Shown: positions 32,239-40,401 of the stretch, piece after piece | Layout: each line of letters opens with the position of its first letter | How positions within the stretch are numbered: the first letter of the stretch is position 1 | Assembly (NCBI RefSeq): GCF_042657185.1 | Contig: NZ_JBHSNN010000008.1 | DNA from: Ureibacillus thermophilus | GTDB lineage: Bacteria; Bacillota; Bacilli; Bacillales_A; Planococcaceae | Length of the DNA stretch: 64,000 nucleotides | Reading direction: 5' to 3' (one strand) | The notes under the pieces: model-generated | Told to the model about the DNA's origin: nothing | Database searches by the model: none | The model's input: only the letters and a program-made list of their open reading frames with translations | Made by a program: the position numbers and the translations under genes

Positions 32239-33807
32239 ATGGTGCGAATATTTTCTAATGAGTATTTCGAATTGGTTCAAGAAAACGAAAAAGTCTTTAT
32301 TCGAACCTTTCAGAAAGGTTTTCCCTTAAAAGATTTTGATAAAATCATTCGAATGGTCGCAAGGTTTAAGTTAACAAATTTTTCTAACTTAAAAAATGCA
32401 TTGCAAGATGAAACACAGACATTGATGGAAATCGGGATATGGCTGCCGCCAATGGAAATCGATATTTCCAAAGATAAAATGAAAGCCTATTTAGTTGTAC
32501 ACGATTCCGAAATTTTAAAAAATGAAAAAGAATTTTTAAAAAATTTAAACGATTTACTTGAAAAAAATAAAATTGTTTATGGCATTAAAAATATTGATAT
32601 TAGTTCAATTGTTCCCGGCAAAGCGATTCTTATTGCAGAAGGAACCGAACCAGTTAAAGGTGAAGATGCCAAAGTAACTTATTTAAAGTTGCCAGAAAGA
32701 AAACCGGTCATTCGTGAAGATGGGCGTGCAAATTATTTTGATATGAATTTCATTTTTGAAGTTAATGAAAATGATTGGTTAGGAGAAAAAATTCCAGCAA
32801 AACCGGGGATTACTGGAAAAAATATTTATGGTGAAGAGATACCTGCACCACCTGGAAAAGATAAGCCCTTAAAATATGATCGTCATTCTGCTTATGAAGT
32901 GGAAGAAGACGGAAAAATTGTCATCCGTGCTTTAAATAAAGGGGTAGTAGAAGAAAAACAAGGATTATTATATATCAATAATCATTTGCCTATTTATGGC
33001 GATGTTGGATTGGAGACGGGAAACATCAATTTTGATGGTACCATCACGGTTAGAGGAACAATCCAAAGAGGCTTTTCATTAGTTGCGACCGGCGATATTT
33101 CCATTGAAGGATTAGAAGGAGTGACAGGTGCAAAACTCATTGAATCCAGAAATGGCGATATATACATAAAAGGAGGCATCTTTGGATTAGGCGAAACAAA
33201 GGTAATAGCTGGCGGGAATATATATGTAAAACACGTTAATGAAGCCAGTTTACGTGCCAAAAAAAATATTGTCATCGGATTGTATTCTTTAAACTCCCAT
33301 TTGCAAGCGGATTCAATTTTATTAGATGAGGGAAAGGGCAAAATTATTGGCGGAACTGCAGTTGCCAAAAATCGAATCGTGACAGCGATTTCTGGAAACC
33401 GCTTCGAAAGGCGCACCGAATTAATTGTTCAAACGGTCAATCGGCAGGAAAGTTATAAAATCATGCAACAAAAAGCAGCATTATTAAAATCGATGCAGGA
33501 AGAAATACTGAAATTAACAGAGAAAATTGAAAAATTTTCCGCTTTAAAAGAACGCATGACCCCAGTTCAATTAAAGAGGGTGAAGGAATTACAGGAAGTA
33601 TTGGAAGACAAAAAGCAACAAATGATGCAGGTCGAACATGAAATTCAAGAGTTGATTGAAAGTTTAAAGTCAACAGGGACTGGAGAAATTATTGTTAAAA
33701 AGGAAGCCCATCCAGGCACATTTATTCAAATAGGAAATAAATCATCATTATTAACCCATTTGACAAAAGGCCGATTTATGCTGGAAAAGGGCGAATTAAA
33801 TGTATAA
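32239..33807 (+). CDS. FapA-family protein (DUF342)
   Basis: A 522-residue protein of the FapA/DUF342 family. An N-terminal region (about 1-90) precedes the conserved block VPGKAILIAEGTEPVKGEDAKV. A beta-helix-like domain follows (about 170-370, with repeated INFDGTITVRGTIQRGF, VATGDISIEGLEG and VIAGGNIYVKHVNEA). A charged coiled coil covers about 395-475, and the C-terminus contains GEIIVKKEAHPGTFIQIGN. Relatives are linked to flagellar assembly in some bacteria and may bind other proteins or polymers, but the function is poorly known. It stands alone after spo0A with its own terminator. No flagellar gene is nearby. Confidence 0.85.
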   Translation: MVRIFSNEYFELVQENEKVFIRTFQKGFPLKDFDKIIRMVARFKLTNFSNLKNALQDETQTLMEIGIWLPPMEIDISKDKMKAYLVVHDSEILKNEKEFLKNLNDLLEKNKIVYGIKNIDISSIVPGKAILIAEGTEPVKGEDAKVTYLKLPERKPVIREDGRANYFDMNFIFEVNENDWLGEKIPAKPGITGKNIYGEEIPAPPGKDKPLKYDRHSAYEVEEDGKIVIRALNKGVVEEKQGLLYINNHLPIYGDVGLETGNINFDGTITVRGTIQRGFSLVATGDISIEGLEGVTGAKLIESRNGDIYIKGGIFGLGETKVIAGGNIYVKHVNEASLRAKKNIVIGLYSLNSHLQADSILLDEGKGKIIGGTAVAKNRIVTAISGNRFERRTELIVQTVNRQESYKIMQQKAALLKSMQEEILKLTEKIEKFSALKERMTPVQLKRVKELQEVLEDKKQQMMQVEHEIQELIESLKSTGTGEIIVKKEAHPGTFIQIGNKSSLLTHLTKGRFMLEKGELNV

Positions 33808-33852
33808 AAAAGCGTTCAGGGAAGAAGCTTTCTTTCTTTGAACGCTTTTTTT
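33806..33852. terminator. Bidirectional terminator between the DUF342 gene and yqzF
   Basis: AGCGTTCA (33811-33818) pairs with TGAACGCT (33839-33846). A run of A precedes and a run of T follows, so it serves the two convergent genes. Confidence 0.8.
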
Positions 33853-33857
33853 GCCAT

Positions 33858-34118
33858 TTATTGTTTCATTTCTTTTGTTTCCTCTTTCTTTTGGAATCTC
33901 GGTGCTACCCTTCCTCTTTTACGGTCTCTATGCAATAAATAGCCCGCAAAAAAGCCAATTCCAATAACGCTGAAGATGACTCCTGCTAAAAATTGGAGCC
34001 ATAACCATGGAAATGGAGATATTAAATTGCCGTACAATGTATCTCTCATAAATTTAATCCCTGCACCTGCGATCAATGCTGGGATTAATAAGACGATAAA
34101 TGCTATTAAACGGGCCAT
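33858..34118 (-). CDS. yqzF: DUF2627 family membrane protein (YqzF)
   Basis: An 86-residue protein with two hydrophobic helices (about residues 3-20 and 38-60) and a basic C-terminal tail (HRDRKRGRVAPRFQKKE). MARLIAFIVLLIPALIAGAGIKFMRDTLYG is the DUF2627 pattern, known as YqzF in B. subtilis, where it also lies between spo0A and the bkd genes. The function is unknown. ATG at 34118 has AAGGAGG seven bases upstream; the longer reading to 34196 lacks a ribosome binding site. Confidence 0.88.
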   Translation of the reverse strand: MARLIAFIVLLIPALIAGAGIKFMRDTLYGNLISPFPWLWLQFLAGVIFSVIGIGFFAGYLLHRDRKRGRVAPRFQKKEETKEMKQ

Positions 34119-34253
34119 GAAATTAACCTCCTTCGCAATTACTTCAATTTTACATTGTAAAAAAATCCTGTCAAGTTTCGACAAAAAAACGCCCATAATT
34201 TATTGGAGTGATTCATATAAATTATATTAGGAATATATTTCCTAAAAAGAATG

Positions 34254-34268
34254 AATAATCAGAAAATT
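34254..34268. promoter_or_regulatory. Possible CodY box upstream of the branched-chain degradation genes
   Basis: AATAATCAGAAAATT matches the CodY consensus AATTTTCWGAAAATT at 13 of 15 positions. It lies about 140 bases before the leucine dehydrogenase start. CodY senses branched-chain amino acids, which fits this operon. A separate perfect inverted repeat TAGGAA-5-TTCCTA at 34228-34244 lies beside it. Confidence 0.4.
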
Positions 34269-34406
34269 GGGAAAAGAAGGTTTTCAATATTTCTAGTTGA
34301 TAAATAGCAAAATTAAAAGTATTGTAAAGAAAAAAGGTGTTACAAAATAGAAAATTTTAAAACGAAGCAGAATTTTTTGTTCATTATGTATTTGGAGGGG
34401 ATAATG

Positions 34407-35507
34407 ATGGAAATTTTTAAGTACATGGAAAAGTATGATTACGAACAATTGATTTTCTGTCATGATAAAAATTCTGGTTTAAAAGCAATTATTGCCATTC
34501 ACGATACAACTCTAGGCCCAGCTTTAGGCGGAGCACGAATGTGGCCTTACAAGTCAGAGGAAGAGGCGATTGAAGATGCTTTGAGGCTCGCCCGGGGAAT
34601 GACCTATAAAAATGCAATAAGCGGCTTAAATCTCGGCGGAGGAAAAACAGTTATCATCGGCGATCCGGCGAAGGATAAAAATGAAGAAATGTTTCGTGCA
34701 CTAGGCCGGTATATACAAAGTTTAAACGGCCGCTATATTACAGCAGAAGATGTGGGAACAACTGTTGAAGATATGGATATCATTTATGAAGAGACCGATT
34801 ATGTAACGGGTATTTCACCGACTTTCGGCTCATCCGGTAACCCTTCTCCTGTAACCGCTTACGGCGTGTATTTAGGGATGAAAGCGAGCGCCAAAGTAGC
34901 CTTTGGAAGCGACAGCTTAAAAGAAAAACGCATCGCTGTGCAAGGTTTAGGAAACGTTGCTTATCATTTATGTAAGCACTTACATGAAGAAGGTGCAAAG
35001 CTGATTGTGACAGATATTAATCAAGAAAGAGTGGAACGGGCAGTCAAAGAATTTGGCGCTATTGCTGTAGAACCGAATGAAATTTACGAACAAGAAGTGG
35101 ATATTTTCTCCCCATGTGCCCTTGGAGCGATTATCAACGATGAAACAATTCCGCAATTGAAAGCGAAAGTCATTGCCGGTTCTGCCAACAATCAATTAAA
35201 AGAATCCCGCCATGGGCAAATATTGCATGAAAAGGGCATTATTTATGCACCAGATTACGTCATCAATGCAGGCGGTGTCATCAACGTAGCGGATGAATTA
35301 TACGGTTATAACAGAGAACGGGCGATGAAGCGGGTGGAAACAATTTATGATACTTTGATGAAGATTTTTCAAATGTCAAAAGAAGAAAATATTCCAACTT
35401 ATCTAGCAGCCAATCGCATAGCAGAAGAGCGAATCAACAGCGTATTAAAATCTAGAAAACAATTTTTGCAAAGAGAAAAAAATATTTTAAGCAAAAGAAC
35501 ATTATAA
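34407..35507 (+). CDS. bcd: Leucine dehydrogenase (branched-chain amino acid dehydrogenase)
   Basis: A 366-residue NAD-dependent Glu/Leu/Phe/Val dehydrogenase that deaminates leucine, valine and isoleucine to their 2-oxo acids. It begins EIFKYMEKYDYEQLIFCHDKNSGLKAIIAIHDTTLGPALGG. The catalytic lysine lies in GLNLGGGKTVIIGDP, and the Rossmann site is RIAVQGLGNVAYHL. Of two tandem ATG codons (34404 and 34407) the second has better spacing from GGAGGGG. It is the first gene of the bkd operon and feeds it directly. Confidence 0.96.
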   Translation: MEIFKYMEKYDYEQLIFCHDKNSGLKAIIAIHDTTLGPALGGARMWPYKSEEEAIEDALRLARGMTYKNAISGLNLGGGKTVIIGDPAKDKNEEMFRALGRYIQSLNGRYITAEDVGTTVEDMDIIYEETDYVTGISPTFGSSGNPSPVTAYGVYLGMKASAKVAFGSDSLKEKRIAVQGLGNVAYHLCKHLHEEGAKLIVTDINQERVERAVKEFGAIAVEPNEIYEQEVDIFSPCALGAIINDETIPQLKAKVIAGSANNQLKESRHGQILHEKGIIYAPDYVINAGGVINVADELYGYNRERAMKRVETIYDTLMKIFQMSKEENIPTYLAANRIAEERINSVLKSRKQFLQREKNILSKRTL

Positions 35508-35545
35508 GTGCTTAACGAGATTGATTTTGATTTGGAGGGGTGGCT

Positions 35546-36973
35546 ATGGCTAGAGAATATGATTTGGTGATTATTGGTGGAGGAACGGGAGGATATGTGG
35601 CGGCAATCCGTGCTGCGCAATTAGGTCTAAAAACAGCTGTTGTTGAAAAAGAAGATTTAGGGGGCACCTGCCTTCATAAAGGTTGCATCCCGACGAAAAC
35701 CTTCTTAAGAAGCGCTGAAATCTACAGAAATGCAAAAAATGCGGAACTTTTCGGAGTGGAAATTTCCAGTTTCCATTTGAATTTAAAGCAAATGCAGGAG
35801 CGCAAAATAAACGTAATAAACCAGCTCCATCAAGGAATCAAAGGGCTGATGAAAAAAGGAAAAATCGATTGCTACTATGGTACGGCAAGGCTTTTAGGCC
35901 CATCGATTTTTTCTCCCATTGCAGGGGGAACGGTTTCCGTTGAAATGAATGACGGTTCTCCAAATGAAATGCTCTTGCCAAAATACATCATCCTGGCCAC
36001 AGGAGCCAAGCCACGCCCTTTCCATGGTATCGATTTTGACGGTAAAAGGATACTCAATTCCGATCAAATGCTCGATTTAGAAGAGCTTCCGAAATCCATG
36101 CTTATTGTCGGAGGCGGCGTAATCGGTATTGAATGGGCTTCGTGTTTAAGCGATTTTGGCGTGGACGTAACGGTACTGGAATATGGAGATCGTATTTTAC
36201 CTCAAGAAGATGCATCTATATCAAAAGAACTGGAAAAACAGATGAAAAAAAGAGGTATTCAAATTGTTACCAATGCAGAGATAATTCCTTCCTCCATTGA
36301 AAAAAATGTCCATTCAGTAAAACTTATTGCAAAAGTCAAAGGTGAAGAAACACATTATGAAGGGGAACAAATGTTAATTTCCATTGGACGGATTGGAAAT
36401 ATTGAAAATCTTGGACTTGAAAATACCGAGATTGAAACCGAATCTTCCTTTATCAAAGTGAATGATGTTTATCAAACGAAAGAAAAACATATTTACGCAA
36501 TAGGAGATTGCATTGGCGGCATGCAGCTCGCCCATGTGGCAACGAGCGAGGCGATTGCTGCCGTGGAACATATTGCTACAGGGAAGAAGAAAACTGTAAA
36601 TTACCGCAATATTCCCCGCTGCATCTATTCCTTCCCAGAGGTCGCAAGCATCGGGTTAACCGAAGAAGAGGCAAAGAACCTTGGAGCAGATGTCAAAATC
36701 GGCATTTTTCCATTCCAAGGAGTTGGGAAAGCGGTTGTTTATGGTGAAACAGAAGGCTATGTCAAAATCATTGCCGACAAACAAACGGATGATTTGCTTG
36801 GTGTACACATGATTGGGCCGGACGTGACAAATTTGATTTCTGAGGCATCCCTTGCATTTCTATTGGATGCGACGCCTTGGGAAATCGGTGAGGCAATCCA
36901 TCCGCATCCGTCCTTGAGTGAAGTGTTTTATGAAGCAGCATTAGCGGCGGAGGGGAAAGCAATTCATTTTTAA
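35546..36973 (+). CDS. lpdV: Dihydrolipoyl dehydrogenase (E3) of the branched-chain complex
   Basis: A flavoprotein of about 475 residues that reoxidises the lipoyl groups of BkdB. It has the FAD motif LVIIGGGTGGYVAAIRAAQ, the redox disulfide in GGTCLHKGCIPTK, the NAD motif MLIVGGGVIGIEWAS, the segment YAIGDCIGG, and the C-terminal catalytic pair in AIHPHPSLSEVFYEA. ATG at 35546 follows GGAGGGG by five bases; the in-frame GTG at 35540 overlaps that site. Its place between bcd and bkdAA fits LpdV and not the pyruvate dehydrogenase E3. Confidence 0.93.
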   Translation: MAREYDLVIIGGGTGGYVAAIRAAQLGLKTAVVEKEDLGGTCLHKGCIPTKTFLRSAEIYRNAKNAELFGVEISSFHLNLKQMQERKINVINQLHQGIKGLMKKGKIDCYYGTARLLGPSIFSPIAGGTVSVEMNDGSPNEMLLPKYIILATGAKPRPFHGIDFDGKRILNSDQMLDLEELPKSMLIVGGGVIGIEWASCLSDFGVDVTVLEYGDRILPQEDASISKELEKQMKKRGIQIVTNAEIIPSSIEKNVHSVKLIAKVKGEETHYEGEQMLISIGRIGNIENLGLENTEIETESSFIKVNDVYQTKEKHIYAIGDCIGGMQLAHVATSEAIAAVEHIATGKKKTVNYRNIPRCIYSFPEVASIGLTEEEAKNLGADVKIGIFPFQGVGKAVVYGETEGYVKIIADKQTDDLLGVHMIGPDVTNLISEASLAFLLDATPWEIGEAIHPHPSLSEVFYEAALAAEGKAIHF

Positions 36974-36995
36974 CTTTGTTCCGTGAAAGGGGAGT

Positions 36996-37997
36996 ATGTC
37001 AATGAATGATTTGCATCATAAAGAACTGGGCTTGACGGACGAAGACGTGATAAAGATGTATGAAACAATGCTTTTAGCCCGGAGATTAGATGAACGAATG
37101 TGGCTGTTAAACCGCGCCGGTAAAATCCCTTTTGTAATTTCTTGCCAAGGTCATGAAGCAGCTCAAGTAGGTGCGGCCTTTGCTCTAGAACCAACAAGGG
37201 ATTATATTGCTCCATATTACCGGGATATGGGCGTTGTACTGCATTTCGGTATGACGCCGAGGGAATTGATGCTATCAGCCTTTGCAAAAGGGGAAGATCC
37301 AAATTCAGGCGGAAGGCAAATGCCGGGCCATTTTGGCTACAAAGCAAAGCGCATTTTAACCGGCTCCTCGCCTGTGGCTACCCAAGTTCCACATGCAGTG
37401 GGAGTGGCGTTGGCAGGAAAATTGCAAAATAAAAACTATGTTTCCTTTGTAACCTTAGGCGAAGGTTCAACAAACCAAGGGGATTTCCATGAAGGAGCGA
37501 ACTTCGCCGGCGTTCATAAATTACCTGTCATCATGATGGTTGAAAATAATCAATATGCCATTTCCGTACCAGTGGATAAACAACTTGGAGGGAAAGTGGC
37601 TGACAGAGCTCTTGGATATGGAATGTATGGGGCTTCTGTAGATGGCAGAAATCCTTTAGCCGTTTATAAAGTGATGAAAGAAGCGGTGGAAAGAGCCCTT
37701 AAAGGGGATGGGCCAAGTTTGATTGAAGCGGTGACCTATCGATTGACGAGCCATTCTTCCGATGATGATGACAAGTACCGTTCCAGCGAGGAAGTGGAGA
37801 AAGAAAGAGCCAATGATCCGCTGTTGCTTTTTGGAAAGTACTTAACGGATGCAAATGTGGCGACAAAAGAAACCCTTGAAGAAATGAATGCCAAAGTGAT
37901 GGATATCGTAAATGACGCAACCGACTATGCCGAAAAAGCACCTTATGCACCCCCAGAACATGCGTTGAAATATGTTTATTGGGAAGGGGATGAATAA
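36996..37997 (+). CDS. bkdAA: 2-oxoisovalerate dehydrogenase E1 alpha subunit
   Basis: A 333-residue alpha subunit of the thiamine diphosphate-dependent E1, which decarboxylates branched-chain 2-oxo acids. Landmarks are MLLARRLDERMWLLNRAGKIPFVISCQGHEAAQVGA, the ThDP motif GEGSTNQGDFHEGANFAGVHKLPVIMMVENN, and SSDDDDKYRS with the phosphorylation-loop region. It is very similar to B. subtilis BkdAA. The ATG at 37002 is an alternative start with slightly better spacing from AAGGGGAG. It precedes bkdAB by one base. Confidence 0.95.
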   Translation: MSMNDLHHKELGLTDEDVIKMYETMLLARRLDERMWLLNRAGKIPFVISCQGHEAAQVGAAFALEPTRDYIAPYYRDMGVVLHFGMTPRELMLSAFAKGEDPNSGGRQMPGHFGYKAKRILTGSSPVATQVPHAVGVALAGKLQNKNYVSFVTLGEGSTNQGDFHEGANFAGVHKLPVIMMVENNQYAISVPVDKQLGGKVADRALGYGMYGASVDGRNPLAVYKVMKEAVERALKGDGPSLIEAVTYRLTSHSSDDDDKYRSSEEVEKERANDPLLLFGKYLTDANVATKETLEEMNAKVMDIVNDATDYAEKAPYAPPEHALKYVYWEGDE

Positions 37998-37998
37998 A

Positions 37999-38982
37999 AT
38001 GGCGGTATTATCCTTTATTGAAGCAATCCATTTGGCGATGAAGGAAGAGATGGAGAGAGATGAGCGGGTTTTTATTTTAGGGGAAGATGTCGGCAAAAAA
38101 GGGGGCGTATTTAAAGCGACTCAAGGATTGTACGAACAATTTGGAGAATGGCGCGTACTGGATACCCCCCTATCAGAGAGCGCCATCGCTGGTGTAGCCA
38201 TTGGCGCTGCGATGGTGGGAATGCGTCCCATTGCGGAAATGCAATTTGCCGATTTCATTTTGCCGGCTGTAAACCAAATTGTATCGGAAGCGGCAAAAAT
38301 TCGTTATCGTTCAAACAATGATTGGTATTGCCCGATTGTAGTTCGAGCGCCTTTTGGTGGGGGGATTCACGGCGCGTTATACCATTCCCAGTCTGTGGAA
38401 GCTCTTTTTGCCAACACGCCAGGGCTGAAAATTGTCATTCCTTCCACTCCATATGACGCAAAAGGATTGCTTAAAGCGAGCATCCGTGATGAAGATCCGG
38501 TTCTATTCTTTGAACATAAAAGGGCCTATCGGTTAATTAAAGGGGAAGTGCCCCTCGATGATTATGTGCTTCCAATCGGAAAAGCGGATGTGAAAAGAGA
38601 AGGAGAAGATATAACTGTCATTACTTATGGCCTTTGCGTCAATTACGCCCTCCAAGCAGCAGAACGCCTTCAAGAGGATGAAATCAGTGTGCATCTATTA
38701 GATTTGCGCACCGTATATCCTTTAGATAAGGAAGGGATTATAGAAGCTGCAAGCAGAACAGGAAAAGTGCTTCTTGTGACGGAAGACAATAAAGAAGGCA
38801 GCGTAATGAGCGAAGTAGCGGCCATTATTGCAGAACACTGTTTATTTGAATTAGATGCACCTATTATGAGACTCGCTGGACCAGATGTTCCGGCAATGCC
38901 TTATGCGCCGACAATGGAAAGATTTTTCATGATCAGTCCTGAAAAAATTGAGCGGGCGATGAGGGAATTAGCCGCATTTTAG
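37999..38982 (+). CDS. bkdAB: 2-oxoisovalerate dehydrogenase E1 beta subunit
   Basis: A 327-residue beta subunit of the branched-chain E1. Landmarks are VFILGEDVGKKGGVFKATQGLYEQFG, DTPLSESAIAGVAIGAAMVGMRPIAEMQFADFI and FGGGIHGALYHSQSVEALFANTPGLKIVIPSTPYDAKGLL. It begins like the B. subtilis protein at ATG 37999, one base after the bkdAA stop, with AAGGGG ten bases upstream. An earlier in-frame ATG at 37990 overlaps bkdAA. Confidence 0.95.
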   Translation: MAVLSFIEAIHLAMKEEMERDERVFILGEDVGKKGGVFKATQGLYEQFGEWRVLDTPLSESAIAGVAIGAAMVGMRPIAEMQFADFILPAVNQIVSEAAKIRYRSNNDWYCPIVVRAPFGGGIHGALYHSQSVEALFANTPGLKIVIPSTPYDAKGLLKASIRDEDPVLFFEHKRAYRLIKGEVPLDDYVLPIGKADVKREGEDITVITYGLCVNYALQAAERLQEDEISVHLLDLRTVYPLDKEGIIEAASRTGKVLLVTEDNKEGSVMSEVAAIIAEHCLFELDAPIMRLAGPDVPAMPYAPTMERFFMISPEKIERAMRELAAF

Positions 38983-38992
38983 GGGGGATTTT

Positions 38993-40270
38993 ATGTCAGT
39001 GGAAAAAGTTTTGATGCCTCAATTGGGAGAAAGTGTAACAGAAGGAACAATTGAAAAATGGCTCGTCAAACCTGGAGAGTTTGTAAAAAAATACGAGCCG
39101 TTAGCGGAAGTGTTGACAGATAAAGTGAGCGCCGAAATTCCCTCTTCATTTACGGGTACGGTGAAAGAAATCCTCGGAAAAGAGGGGGAAACATATCCTG
39201 TTGGAGCGGTCATCTGCACGATTGAAACAGCTGAGGAAAAGTCATCGAACATCAGTGAAGCGATTCGCAATGCGACAAAATCTACTGTAAAAGTAAAATA
39301 CAATGAATCAGGTTTTAGCGAATTCATTCCAAAACAAAAAAGCCGTTATTCTCCGGCGGTATTGAAACTGGCGAGCGAACATCAAATCGATTTAGAAAAA
39401 GTTGCAGGGACGGGACTCAATGGCCGAATTACAAGAAAAGATATTTTAAAATATATCGAATCGAAAAAAGAGGAAGATAGTGTTGCAGTTCACAATCCAA
39501 CAGCGGAAACGGTTCAATCCCAGCCATCAATCCCTGCACCATCAAAACCAATTGAAATCGAAGCAAGCGCTGGCGATGTGGAGATTCCAGTATCGGCTAT
39601 TCGCCGCACGATCGCCAATAACATGGTTCAGAGCAAAGAAGAAATTCCCCATGCTTGGATGATGATGGAAGTGGACGTAACGAATTTAGTGAAATATCGC
39701 GAATCCATCAAGACGCAATTTAAAGAAAAAGAAGGATTCAACCTCACGTATTTCGCCTTTTTTATCAAAGCTGTTGCACAAGCATTGAAGGAATTTCCGA
39801 TGCTCAATTCTGTTTGGGCACAAGACAAAATTATTCAAAAAAAGGAAATTAATATTTCCATTGCCGTAGCAACAGACGATGCCCTTTATGTGCCGGTCAT
39901 CAAAAACGCCGATGAAAAATCCATTAAAGGAATTGCAAAAGAAATCCATGAACTCACGCAACACGTGAAAAATGGCACATTAAAAAGCGAACATATCCAA
40001 GGGGGAACATTTACGGTCAATAATACCGGAACTTTTGGTTCTGTCCAATCGATGGGTATTATCAATTATCCACAGGCAGCGATTTTGCAAGTGGAAGCCA
40101 TTGTAAAAAGGCCGGTCATCATCGATAATATGATAGCCATCCGGGATATGGTGAATTTATGCTTATCGATCGACCATCGAATTTTAGATGGATACGTTTG
40201 CGGAAAATTTCTTAATAGAGTAAAAAATATTCTCGAAAAAACAAAATATTCCGAAAAAACAGTTTATTAA
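38993..40270 (+). CDS. bkdB: Dihydrolipoyl acyltransferase (E2) of the branched-chain complex
   Basis: A 425-residue E2 core. It has one lipoyl domain (about residues 3-78, with lipoyl Lys44 in VLTDKVSAEI), a peripheral subunit-binding domain (about 118-155, SPAVLKLASEHQIDLEKVAGTGLNGRITRKDI), a Pro/Ala linker, and the acyltransferase domain ending with the catalytic SIDHRILDGY. It passes isobutyryl, isovaleryl and 2-methylbutyryl groups to CoA. GGGGGGA precedes the ATG. It is the last bkd gene and is followed by a terminator. Confidence 0.95.
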   Translation: MSVEKVLMPQLGESVTEGTIEKWLVKPGEFVKKYEPLAEVLTDKVSAEIPSSFTGTVKEILGKEGETYPVGAVICTIETAEEKSSNISEAIRNATKSTVKVKYNESGFSEFIPKQKSRYSPAVLKLASEHQIDLEKVAGTGLNGRITRKDILKYIESKKEEDSVAVHNPTAETVQSQPSIPAPSKPIEIEASAGDVEIPVSAIRRTIANNMVQSKEEIPHAWMMMEVDVTNLVKYRESIKTQFKEKEGFNLTYFAFFIKAVAQALKEFPMLNSVWAQDKIIQKKEINISIAVATDDALYVPVIKNADEKSIKGIAKEIHELTQHVKNGTLKSEHIQGGTFTVNNTGTFGSVQSMGIINYPQAAILQVEAIVKRPVIIDNMIAIRDMVNLCLSIDHRILDGYVCGKFLNRVKNILEKTKYSEKTVY

Positions 40271-40280
40271 TAATTTAAAG

Positions 40281-40313
40281 AAGCCTTGTAAATCAAGGCT
40301 TTCTTTAATTTTT
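40281..40313 (+). terminator. Terminator of the bkd operon
   Basis: AAGCCTTG (40281-40288) pairs with CAAGGCTT (40294-40301) over TAAAT, and a T-rich tract follows. Confidence 0.75.
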
Positions 40314-40401
40314 GTACTTTATTGGACAAGGTTTCTAATGTATTATAAGAATTATAAAAATTATAATAAAGAAAAAAGGGGGAAGCTGTTTAGCGACAAC
40401 T

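Noticed and set aside
34200..34404. Search for a sigma-L (-24/-12) promoter before leucine dehydrogenase
   Set aside because: No TGGCAC-N5-TTGC-like pair was found in the region.
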